Assembly: GCA_017410365.1 (NCBI GenBank)
Contig: JAFQQY010000003.1
Coordinates: 1 to 64,000, forward strand
Length of the DNA: 64,000 bases
Reading direction: 5' to 3'
From: Prevotella sp.
Lineage (GTDB): Bacteria > Bacteroidota > Bacteroidia > Bacteroidales > Bacteroidaceae
Translations under genes and position numbers: made by a program
Shown here: positions 18,394-26,772 of the stretch, piece by piece
How positions within the stretch are numbered: position 1 is the first letter of the stretch
Layout of the letters: each line of letters begins with the position of its first letter
Notes under the pieces: generated by a model
The model's database searches: none
What the model was told of the DNA's origin: nothing
Seen by the model: the letters and a program-made list of their open reading frames with translations, nothing else

Positions 18394-19077
18394 ATGAAAA
18401 GACTTTATTCCGTATGCCTGCTTTTGGCAATCAGTTGCACCGTGGCATTGGCACAGGCAAAACCATCGGTAAGTATTCTTGGTGATTCATATTCAACATT
18501 TGAGGGTTATCTCACGCCCGACACCATGGACATCTGGTATTTTGAAGGCGCCCAGGATGCACGCCGCACAGATGTAAAGAGCGTAAGTGAGACATGGTGG
18601 ATGCAACTGATAAAGAAAAAGAACTGGAAACTGGAAGTCAATAACTCATGGTCGGGTTCGACCATCTGCTATACAGGATATCGCGATGAGGACTACAGTC
18701 GCCGTTCGTTCATCACCCGCGTGCCAGCTCTGGGCAGTCCGGACATCATCCTTATCTTTGGCGGAACAAACGACTCATGGGCAAACGCCCCTATCGGCGA
18801 GTTCAAGTACAGCGACTGGCGACGCGCCGACCTTTATACCTTCCGTCCGGCAATGGCATGCATGCTTGCCAAGATAAAGGAACGCTATCCTACCGCCGAT
18901 GTATATGTAATCTCTAACGACGGACTGAAACCTGAGATTACCGGTTCGATGGAGCAGATATGCAAGCATTACGACGTGCCGATGATTCAGTTGCACGACA
19001 TCAGCAAGACCGCCGGCCATCCTAACGTGCAGGGCATGATGCAGATTGCGGAGCAGTTGGATAGGGAGATAAAATAG
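18394..19077 (+). CDS. Secreted SGNH/GDSL-type hydrolase
   Basis: 227 residues with a signal peptide (about 1-20, cleaved near ALAQA). The SGNH blocks are present: block I ILGDSYSTFEGY with the nucleophile Ser at about 32, a Gly-containing block near NSWSGSTICYTGY, block III IFGGTNDSW with Asn, and a C-terminal His in AGHPNVQGM. Such enzymes are serine esterases; in Bacteroidales, secreted members often remove acetyl or other acyl groups from glycans. The substrate is not determined. The gene lies directly before a polysaccharide deacetylase, which supports a role in glycan deacylation by context only. Confidence 0.88.
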   Translation: MKRLYSVCLLLAISCTVALAQAKPSVSILGDSYSTFEGYLTPDTMDIWYFEGAQDARRTDVKSVSETWWMQLIKKKNWKLEVNNSWSGSTICYTGYRDEDYSRRSFITRVPALGSPDIILIFGGTNDSWANAPIGEFKYSDWRRADLYTFRPAMACMLAKIKERYPTADVYVISNDGLKPEITGSMEQICKHYDVPMIQLHDISKTAGHPNVQGMMQIAEQLDREIK

Positions 19078-19163
19078 TTAAGAGTTTGGAGTTAGGAGTT
19101 AGGAGTTTTGAATTATGACTGCTAAGCTGATGAGAATAAGCGAACTAATTAGAAGTTAGAGTT
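19078..19163 (+). repeat. GGAGTTAGGAGT-type repeat
   Basis: The 86-base gap contains AGAGTTTGGAGTTAGGAGT and further GAGTT-like units. The same family occurs inside the TonB receptor gene at 30840-30915. Confidence 0.7.
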
Positions 19164-20102
19164 ATGAGACAATTTATCATTTTATTCATAGTATTGTTGA
19201 CTTTGCCTGAATCGGCAATGGCACAAATTGAGGTGGCTGAATACTACGGCAACCGCAAGGCAGCCGTTAGCTACACCTTCGACGATGGAATGGAAGAGCA
19301 CTATACCCTATTGTTTCCAGAGCTGAAGAAGCGCGGCATCAAAGGCACCTTTGCCATCAACGGCGCCTCTATTGTGAGCGGGCGCAACAGGAACAACAAA
19401 GCCACATGGGCACAGTTGCGCGAGATGGTTGCCGACGGACAGGAGATGAGTAACCATGCTTGGAAACACAGAAAACTGACAAGGTTGAGCGATGAGGACA
19501 TGCGCGTGGAGGTACAGCGCAACGACACGCTGATTTACGATAGTGTTGGAGTGTTCCCAAGAACATTCATCTATCCTTATAACAGCAAGAGCGACAAGGT
19601 GGTGGAGTTCTGCTCACGCGACCGTGTCGGCACTCGCACCCGTCAGGTTGCAGTGGGTAGCCGACAGAACAGCAGATGGCTGAAAGGCTGGGTTGACGGA
19701 CTCATAGAGAAAGGCGAATGGGGCATTGGCATGACCCACGGCATCACCAATGGCTACGACTCCATCGGTACCGACCCGTCACGCTTCTGGCATCATCTCG
19801 ACTATGCTTGTTCACAGCAAGACCAACTCTGGATTGCCACCTTTCACGACGTGTCTGCTTACAAGGCTGAACGCGAAAACATCCAGTTGACGATTAAAGA
19901 GAAGAAGCGAAAGATAACTGTCAAGCCTCATCTCACTCTCGACAGGTCTCTCTTCCACCACCCTCTAACCTTGATTGTCAACACCGACAGGTCTGTAAGG
20001 GTGAAACAAGACGGCAAGCCAATAGATGTAATCCACAAGGACGGCAAAGCGGTTTTCAACTTCAATCCGCATGGCGGTAAGATAACGATACGTTTACTAT
20101 AG
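19164..20102 (+). CDS. Polysaccharide deacetylase (NodB/CE4 fold), secreted
   Basis: 312 residues, signal peptide about 1-20. The NodB motif 1 is TFDDG (Asp40 and Asp41) and motif 2 is SNHAWKH (His98 and His102), so the metal site of CE4 enzymes appears complete. A later RTFIYPYN segment corresponds to motif 3. These enzymes remove N- or O-acetyl groups from glycans in a metal-dependent reaction. A C-terminal beta-rich part (about 235-312) may be an accessory domain. It follows the SGNH hydrolase on the same strand after a repeat-containing gap, and converges with the hybrid regulator gene. Confidence 0.88.
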   Translation: MRQFIILFIVLLTLPESAMAQIEVAEYYGNRKAAVSYTFDDGMEEHYTLLFPELKKRGIKGTFAINGASIVSGRNRNNKATWAQLREMVADGQEMSNHAWKHRKLTRLSDEDMRVEVQRNDTLIYDSVGVFPRTFIYPYNSKSDKVVEFCSRDRVGTRTRQVAVGSRQNSRWLKGWVDGLIEKGEWGIGMTHGITNGYDSIGTDPSRFWHHLDYACSQQDQLWIATFHDVSAYKAERENIQLTIKEKKRKITVKPHLTLDRSLFHHPLTLIVNTDRSVRVKQDGKPIDVIHKDGKAVFNFNPHGGKITIRLL

Positions 20103-20134
20103 TTCAACGTTCATCCCTCATCATTCAACGCTAA

Positions 20135-23100
20135 TCACCCCTTATACTGTCCCGGCGGAACGCCGTAGTATTTCTTGAAACATTTGTTGAAATAGGACTG
20201 GTTATCGAAACCAGTCTTATAAGCCACTTCGCCGATAGTCAGACGTCCCTCTTTGATTAGTTCGGCAGCAATGCGCATGCGCTCGTTCATGAGCAACTTG
20301 TTTGGCGATACACCCAACAGTTCTTTCACCTTGCCGTAGAACTTTGTGCGCCCCATGTACATTTCGCTTGCCAGCATGTCGATACTGAAAGCAGGGTCGC
20401 TGATGTGGCGCGCAATAATAGCCTGCACCCTTTCGCGGAACACCTTGTCCTGCTTGTCAAGCACAATCTTTTCTTGCAGGTGTGGCATCGCTGCTGTTGT
20501 CTCCCCCTCAGCATTGTGCTCGTGGCCCTCGTTGGCTGTTGGCTGTGTCTTCATGCGGTCAGCCCATTCTATTAGTCTGCTGATGCGTGCTATCAGCAGT
20601 TTGAAGTTGCAAGGTTTTGTCACGTAGTCATCGGCCCCTGCACGATATGCCCTCAACTGATGCGTGTCGTCGTCAAGAGCAGTAAGCATTATGACGGGCG
20701 TGTTTATCGTTCCCTCGTCCTTTCTTATTCTCCTTACTATTTCGTAACCGTCGATGTCGGGCAACATCACGTCGCAGAGAATCAATGCCGGCGGCTGTTC
20801 CAGTATGCCGTTGCATGCCGCATTGCCAGTGGTATAGCTTGTTACGTTGAAATAAACGCCCACCTCGCTTCTTATCTGTTGCATCATGTCTGGGTCATCT
20901 TCTATGATAGCCACCGTCTGATGGTTGAGAGCCTCCGGAAGCATGTCCTGAATATACTCATCAGCCTCATTGTCAGCCTGTTTCATCACTATCTCGCCAC
21001 TGATTTCAGTCTTGTATTCATCTGGAGTATAGACACTGTCGTTGTCTGGAAGTGTTATTGTGAACACCGCTCCGCCCTCATTATGATATTCAAGATTGCC
21101 ATGGTGGCATATTGCCATGTTCCGTGCGTTATATAATCCGATACCCATGCCCCCTTGGCTTACATATCCATGCATGAAAGGGCGGAAAAGATTCTTTTCT
21201 TGTTCTGCGCTGATGCCCGGGCCGGAGTTCTCGATGCTTATAGCTATGGTTCCGTTCTTTGTTTCCGGTGCAGATTGCTTTATTCTCACGCAAATGCTTC
21301 CGTTGTCAGGAGTATATTTGATAGCATTCGACAGCGGGTTGTAGACCATCGTCTCAAGCATGTGTCTGTCTGCCGGCATTATGTAGCGGTTGGTGAACGG
21401 ATGGAATGTCATCGACAGGTTTTTCAGTTTTGCCTGTTGCCAGAAATCCTGATATATGCCTCTTACGAAATCTATCACGTCTGTTGTTTCTACTGCCAGT
21501 CGCAGATTGCCGGTGTTTATCTTTCGGAACTCCATCAGTTGGTTGACCAGTCTTAACAGTCGGCTCGTTCCTCTTCTCACAGTCTGCATTGATGACTTTG
21601 ACACCGTCTGCGACTGCGGCTCAACCAACTTGTCTACAGCCCCCTGTATCAGAGCTAGAGGAGTGCGGAACTCGTGAGCGATATGTGTGAAGAAGTTTAT
21701 TCTGAACTCATTCAGTTGCTTGTCAACCTCCATCTGCTGGTGCAGTTCAAAATTCTTTCTCCACGACCTGTATATGTAATAAACGATACATGCGCATGTC
21801 AAGATATATATGAGCCAAGCCCAAATGGTGTTGTACCATGGCTGTGCGATAATGATAGGCAGACTGATAGGCTCGCTCCATTTGCTGTTGCCAGCCATAG
21901 ACTTCAGATGCAGAGTGTAGCTTCCCGGCGGCAGCTTACCGTAGTCTGCGTGGTTCATGCTGCTTACGGGGCGCCAGTCATTGTCCAGTCCCTCAAGCCA
22001 GTATTGGTATAGCGACGACTGGATGTCTTTATATGCGAAGTTAGAGAAGTGGAACGACAAAGTGCTTTGGTCGTGGTTTAGTCTTATCACCTCTGCCTTC
22101 TGCAACTGTTCTGCCTGTTGCTTCAGGTTGTCGAAACTGAAGATAGAACGTCCGTCAATCCTTATGTCTGTTATTGTGGGGCGTATGGCCATGTCCTTGT
22201 CTGTGTCCAGCAGTGCTTCGTTGGTTGTTACCGTAGCCAGTCCAAGTGTTGTGCCCAGTAGCAGTCGCCCGTCGTCCATCATTGTGGCACAGTCTTCGCT
22301 GAACACGTTCCCCATGAACTCGTTGCTCGGTCTGTAGTTCTTTATGGCATTCTTTTCGATGTCTATGCGCGACATGCCCTCTTCCGTTGTCACCCATACA
22401 TTCCCGTTGGCATCTTCCAGTATCGAGCGCACGTTGTTGTTCACCAGACCCTGTTCTGTCGAAATCTGCCTGTATGTCAGCTTGCCATTCTTTTCATACC
22501 TGCACACCAGCACTCCCAGACTTTGTGTTCCCAGCCATATAGTTCCGTCGTGAATGATAGTGATGCACATTATCTCGCTTGTAGGCAGCATGCCGTTGTC
22601 TAGTCTGAACTTCACGAAACTGCTGTCTGTTATTTCCTCTTGGTTGACATCGGCCATAGCCAGACCGTCGTTGGTGGCTAGCCACATCCTGTTCTTGTTG
22701 TCAATGAAAATCTGCCTTATGTATTTCTCGTTGAAATAGCCGTCCTGCAATATCTTGAACGAAAGTTTGCCCTTCTCGTCTGCTCTTGCCTGCAACAAGC
22801 CGTCGCCCCATGTTGCAATCCACATTCTTCCATGGCTGTCTTCTCTAATATCATATATATGATTAGACGGGCACCAGTAGAGCGAGTCGCCCGACGTATG
22901 CCGTTTCCCGTTGAAATACAGTCCTCCGCCTCTTGTTCCTATCCAAGTGTTGCCCTTTGTGTCTGTGTTGTATGCATATACCGATGCGCTCAGCCTGCCT
23001 TCGGCTGCCAGTTTCTTGCCGTCTGCCGAGAGCGTATATAGCATGCCGTCGTTGGTAGCTATTGAGAAACGGCCATCGTTCATTGGCGTAATGTTCTTGA

Positions 23101-24421
23101 TTAGGTTTGCCAGATAGTTGTGGCTGCCTGGTGCCGGACGGCTGTATTCCACATTTATGTCCATATCGGTAGACAAGCACGTAACGCCTGTAGACTCACC
23201 TGCCACCCACACAGAACCGGCATGGTCGACCGCCAGTGCAAGAAGTGAGTTGCTCTGTATCACCTGCGACCTGTCGGCAGACGAATAGTGGTTTGTCTCG
23301 TCAGTCTGCGGATTATAAACATACAGTCCGTTGCCCTGCGTTGCCATGTAAATCCGGTTGTCGTTTCCTTGGCAAACCTTGATTTTCCTGCCTACCGATG
23401 TCTCTGTATAACCCTCTGCCAGCAGGTTCATTTGCTTGTAGTCGCCTTTTTTCGGGAATATCCACAAGTCTCCAGCCGCATTTGACACGAACTGATAATT
23501 ATCGTTGCCGGGCAGATATTGGCAACCAGGAATCTGCAGTGTAGGATGAACATAAATATCGCCGGTTCTGATGTTCATGGCATACGTCTTTTTGCTCGTA
23601 AAAAGATACCATTCGCCATTCCATACCATATCTGCCGCCGTCCTTCTGTAGATGCTTTCCCCCAATGGCGAATCAGGCGTTTCTCTCAGCAGCCTGCCAT
23701 TCAGGTCATACGTCAGTGTGGAGCCTGTGCTTGTTAAAAACAGCATGTTTCTGCCGTCGGTATTGCATTCTGCAATTTTTATGTCGCTTTTTATCTGTCT
23801 TACTGTCTTGTCGGGCATTATCATCGTTATGCCTTTGTCAGTGGCAATCCATGTGTTTTTGTTTCTGTCTATGATAATCTCCACTACATAATTGCTGGGC
23901 AGCACGCTGTCGGCTTGTGTATAGTCGGTGGTGGTAAACACTCCGTTGCTATATTTCACGAAACGTGCTCCAATGCGTGTGCTGTACATCCATAGTCCGT
24001 TGTCGGTAAGTAGCAGCTTTCGGTATTGCTTTTCGTAGTCGTTCCTGCCGGTATAGTCGGCAAATTGCGCCGTGTTGGTGTCAAAGCATGCCACTTGGTT
24101 GCGCGGTGTGGTAACCCATATCAGTCCGTGCTTGTTGTCGGCAATGATAGATGCGATGCTCGCCACGATGTGCTTCTTGGGGTCAGGGCTTAGCGACCTG
24201 TATGTTACAAATGAATATCCGTCATAACGGCAAAGTCCGTTTACGGTGCCGAACCACATATATCCGTCCTTGTCCTGAGCAATGGCGTGAACGATATTGC
24301 TGGAGAGTCCGTCGGCAGACGATACATGTCTGCTTGCCACGATGTCATTGGCCATAGCTCGACCGGCAACCAGCAGATGTAAAATTATAGCTATCTTTAA
24401 ATATCTCAGTAGATTAGTCAT
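20135..24421 (-). CDS. Hybrid two-component sensor/AraC regulator (HTCS)
   Basis: 1428 residues in one chain: signal peptide (about 1-24), a periplasmic array of Reg_prop beta-propeller repeats (about 30-740, many GxxWxGT-like units such as DGYMWFGTVNGL), a Y_Y_Y domain (about 750-850), one membrane helix (about 863-885), a histidine kinase with phospho-acceptor His near 916 (IAHEFRTPLAL) and ATPase boxes NPLSNAIKY and GMGIGLYNAR, a receiver with Asp near 1217 (CDVMLPDIDG), and a C-terminal AraC DNA-binding domain (about 1325-1428). Such proteins sense oligosaccharides in the periplasm and activate nearby glycan-use genes. It is read divergently from the GH97 gene, its most likely target. No SusC/SusD pair is in the window. 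Confidence 0.95.
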   Translation of the reverse strand: MTNLLRYLKIAIILHLLVAGRAMANDIVASRHVSSADGLSSNIVHAIAQDKDGYMWFGTVNGLCRYDGYSFVTYRSLSPDPKKHIVASIASIIADNKHGLIWVTTPRNQVACFDTNTAQFADYTGRNDYEKQYRKLLLTDNGLWMYSTRIGARFVKYSNGVFTTTDYTQADSVLPSNYVVEIIIDRNKNTWIATDKGITMIMPDKTVRQIKSDIKIAECNTDGRNMLFLTSTGSTLTYDLNGRLLRETPDSPLGESIYRRTAADMVWNGEWYLFTSKKTYAMNIRTGDIYVHPTLQIPGCQYLPGNDNYQFVSNAAGDLWIFPKKGDYKQMNLLAEGYTETSVGRKIKVCQGNDNRIYMATQGNGLYVYNPQTDETNHYSSADRSQVIQSNSLLALAVDHAGSVWVAGESTGVTCLSTDMDINVEYSRPAPGSHNYLANLIKNITPMNDGRFSIATNDGMLYTLSADGKKLAAEGRLSASVYAYNTDTKGNTWIGTRGGGLYFNGKRHTSGDSLYWCPSNHIYDIREDSHGRMWIATWGDGLLQARADEKGKLSFKILQDGYFNEKYIRQIFIDNKNRMWLATNDGLAMADVNQEEITDSSFVKFRLDNGMLPTSEIMCITIIHDGTIWLGTQSLGVLVCRYEKNGKLTYRQISTEQGLVNNNVRSILEDANGNVWVTTEEGMSRIDIEKNAIKNYRPSNEFMGNVFSEDCATMMDDGRLLLGTTLGLATVTTNEALLDTDKDMAIRPTITDIRIDGRSIFSFDNLKQQAEQLQKAEVIRLNHDQSTLSFHFSNFAYKDIQSSLYQYWLEGLDNDWRPVSSMNHADYGKLPPGSYTLHLKSMAGNSKWSEPISLPIIIAQPWYNTIWAWLIYILTCACIVYYIYRSWRKNFELHQQMEVDKQLNEFRINFFTHIAHEFRTPLALIQGAVDKLVEPQSQTVSKSSMQTVRRGTSRLLRLVNQLMEFRKINTGNLRLAVETTDVIDFVRGIYQDFWQQAKLKNLSMTFHPFTNRYIMPADRHMLETMVYNPLSNAIKYTPDNGSICVRIKQSAPETKNGTIAISIENSGPGISAEQEKNLFRPFMHGYVSQGGMGIGLYNARNMAICHHGNLEYHNEGGAVFTITLPDNDSVYTPDEYKTEISGEIVMKQADNEADEYIQDMLPEALNHQTVAIIEDDPDMMQQIRSEVGVYFNVTSYTTGNAACNGILEQPPALILCDVMLPDIDGYEIVRRIRKDEGTINTPVIMLTALDDDTHQLRAYRAGADDYVTKPCNFKLLIARISRLIEWADRMKTQPTANEGHEHNAEGETTAAMPHLQEKIVLDKQDKVFRERVQAIIARHISDPAFSIDMLASEMYMGRTKFYGKVKELLGVSPNKLLMNERMRIAAELIKEGRLTIGEVAYKTGFDNQSYFNKCFKKYYGVPPGQYKG

Positions 24422-24441
24422 GATTTATTTCCTTTATTTTG

Positions 24442-24449
24442 CAAATATA
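24442..24449 (-). promoter_or_regulatory. -7 element for the hybrid regulator gene
   Basis: The minus strand reads TATATTTG, 20 bases before the start codon. It shares the 115-base divergent region with the GH97 promoter, where the regulator itself probably binds. Confidence 0.55.
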
Positions 24450-24492
24450 AGTAAAATTACCGACAATGGACGTTAATGTGAATAAAAATAAT

Positions 24493-24500
24493 TAACTTTG
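24493..24500 (+). promoter_or_regulatory. -7 element for the GH97 gene
   Basis: TAACTTTG, 36 bases before the GH97 start. No TTG at the standard distance, which would suit a promoter that needs an activator. Confidence 0.55.
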
Positions 24501-24536
24501 TCGCTCAGATGACATACATTATATATAATAAGAGCA

Positions 24537-26492
24537 ATGAAGAAATATTTTATGACAGCAGCGGCATTGTTTGCTTGCATTGCAGCGATGGCCGATACCA
24601 AGACAGTAAGTTCGCCCGATGGCAAACTTATAGTAACTATCGATAGCGAGGATGGAAAGGCATTCTACTCTGTGAAATACAACGACAAGCAGATGGTAGA
24701 ACGCTCGGCGCTCGGCTTGAAGGCAAACATTGCCGACTTCAGTAGCGGACTGACACTGCGAAAGGCTGATGAGAAGCGCATAGACGAAAATTACACATTG
24801 CGCACGGCAAAGGCATCGGCAGTCCACTATGTGGCAAACCAGTTGAATCTGACATACGACACCAAGCAGAAGCACCCGATGGTGGTGACGTTCAACGTGT
24901 CTAACAACGACGTGGCGTTCCGATACTCTTTCCCACAGGTGGGCGAAACATCGTGCATGGTGGTCAACAGCGAAGAAACCTCGTTCCGTTTGCCGCAGCA
25001 CACCACGACCTTCATCTGTCCGCAGTCTGAGGCAATGGTGGGTTGGAAGCGAACAAAGCCAAGTTACGAGGAGGAGTATGTGGCTGACGCTCCGATAAAC
25101 GTGAAGTCGAAGTTTGGTCAGGGCTATACCTTCCCATGCCTGTTCCGTGTAGGTGAAGACGGTTGGGTGCTGATTAGCGAGACAGGCACCAACGGCCAGT
25201 ACGTAGGTTGTCACCTTAGCGACTACACCACTGAGCGCGGCTATCAGATAGCATTCCCAATGCCGGGCGAGGCAAACGGCATCGGCTCTACCACTCCGGG
25301 CGTAAGCATCCCGGGCGATACGCCATGGCGCACTATTACTGTGGGCGAGACACTGAAGCCTATCGTGGAGACAACGGTGGCTTACGATGTGGTGAAACCG
25401 CTCTACGAGCCGAGCGAGGACTACAAGACCGGTCGCTATACATGGAGCTGGATTGTATGGCAGGACAACTCCGTGAACTACGACGACCAGATAAAGTTCA
25501 TTGACCTGGCTTCTGCCATGGGCTATGAGTATTGTCTTGTTGATGGTCTGTGGGACAAGCAGATAGGAAGAGACAGAATAGAGAAACTTGCTGCATACGC
25601 AAAGACAAAGAACGTCAACCTGCTGCTGTGGTATAACTCCAACGGCTATCAGAACGACGCCCCTCAAGGTCCGAAGGGCGGCATGAACACAAGCATCAAC
25701 CGCAAGCGCGAGATGGCATGGATGAAGAAGATGGGCGTGAAAGGCATTAAGGTCGATTTCTTCGGCGGCGACAAGCAGCAGACGATGCAGCTCTACGAGG
25801 ACATCCTGAGCGATGCCAACGACTACGGCATTCAGGTGATTTTCCACGGTTGCACTCTGCCACGCGGTTGGGAGCGAATGTATCCTAACTTCATCTCTTC
25901 AGAGGCAGTACTGGCATCGGAGAACGTTATCTTCACCACTCACCATGCTGCTCAGGAACCGTTAGAACTGACCATGCACCCGTTCTGTCGCAACGCCGTG
26001 GCTTCCATGGACTGGGGAGGCACCATCATGAACAAATATATGTCGCAGGACAATAAGAGTCGTCATGCACGTCAGACAACCGACATCTTCGAGATGGCAT
26101 CGGGCATCGTAAATCAGGCTGCTGTGCAGTGTGTGGCAATGTGTCCGAACAACCTCACCGACATACCGCAGTTTGAAATCGACTGGCTGAAGCAGATGCC
26201 TACTAAGTGGGACGAGACACGCTTTATCGACGGTTATCCCGGCAAGTATATCATCATGGCACGTCGCAGTGGCGACAAGTGGTACGTGGTGGGACTGAAC
26301 GCTCTGAAGGAACCGCTCAAGCTCACTCTCGATCTGCCGATGTTTGCCGGCAAGCAGTTTACCGTTTATTGCGATAAACCGCTGAAGAAAGACCAGAAGT
26401 TTGCAGAGGCGGAAATGAAACCGGGCAAGTTGAACAAGAAAGGACAACTTAAGGTTGAGATTCAGCCAAACGGCGGATTGATTATTAATTGA
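24537..26492 (+). CDS. Glycoside hydrolase family 97 enzyme, probably retaining
   Basis: 651 residues, signal peptide about 1-19. An N-terminal beta-sandwich (KTVSSPDGKLIVTID onward) precedes a (beta/alpha)8 domain and a C-terminal beta domain, the GH97 layout. GH97 contains inverting alpha-glucosidases such as SusB and retaining alpha-galactosidases. Here the sequence GIKVDFFGGDKQ places an Asp (about 407) where the retaining subgroup has its nucleophile, and FISSEAVLASEN supplies a Glu (about 456) as candidate acid/base; retaining activity, perhaps on alpha-galactosides, is therefore the better guess. Secreted, likely periplasmic. It is divergent from the hybrid regulator, which probably controls it. 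Confidence 0.92.
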   Translation: MKKYFMTAAALFACIAAMADTKTVSSPDGKLIVTIDSEDGKAFYSVKYNDKQMVERSALGLKANIADFSSGLTLRKADEKRIDENYTLRTAKASAVHYVANQLNLTYDTKQKHPMVVTFNVSNNDVAFRYSFPQVGETSCMVVNSEETSFRLPQHTTTFICPQSEAMVGWKRTKPSYEEEYVADAPINVKSKFGQGYTFPCLFRVGEDGWVLISETGTNGQYVGCHLSDYTTERGYQIAFPMPGEANGIGSTTPGVSIPGDTPWRTITVGETLKPIVETTVAYDVVKPLYEPSEDYKTGRYTWSWIVWQDNSVNYDDQIKFIDLASAMGYEYCLVDGLWDKQIGRDRIEKLAAYAKTKNVNLLLWYNSNGYQNDAPQGPKGGMNTSINRKREMAWMKKMGVKGIKVDFFGGDKQQTMQLYEDILSDANDYGIQVIFHGCTLPRGWERMYPNFISSEAVLASENVIFTTHHAAQEPLELTMHPFCRNAVASMDWGGTIMNKYMSQDNKSRHARQTTDIFEMASGIVNQAAVQCVAMCPNNLTDIPQFEIDWLKQMPTKWDETRFIDGYPGKYIIMARRSGDKWYVVGLNALKEPLKLTLDLPMFAGKQFTVYCDKPLKKDQKFAEAEMKPGKLNKKGQLKVEIQPNGGLIIN

Positions 26493-26502
26493 AAGATTGA
26501 AA

Positions 26503-26690
26503 ACCTCCCCCTAACCCCTCCGAAGGAGGGGAGATTTTGGGGAGGTGTTGATGTTGCCTCACCCCCAACCCCTCTCCATATGAGAGGGGAATGATTTGAT
26601 TAGAGAATTTTGGAGGGGGATTGAAGAATTGAAGGATTGAAGAATTAAAGTATTGAAGGATAAAAAATTACTCATTAAGAATTAAGAATT
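26503..26690 (+). repeat. REP-like palindromes and ATTGAAGGATTGAAG repeats
   Basis: In the 280-base gap after GH97: CCCCTCC/GGAGGGG (26516-26532) nested in CTCCCC/GGGGAG, then CCTCACCCCCAA with CCCCTCTC/GAGAGGGG (about 26570-26589), then a run of GAAGAATTGAAGGATT units and AGAATTAAGAATTAAG. The rest of the gap to 26772 is AT-rich with no clear promoter. Confidence 0.75.
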
Positions 26691-26772
26691 AAGCATTGCT
26701 CATACTGTTAAATTAATAAAAAAATCAAATTCAGGATAAACTATTCGTTTTTAATAACGTCAAAAAATCACT

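Noticed and set aside
24519..25847. A 442-codon open frame on the minus strand, opposite the GH97 gene
   Set aside because: It lies fully antisense to a gene with clear family motifs, has Cys- and His-rich composition without domain character, and arises from the codon bias of the sense gene.
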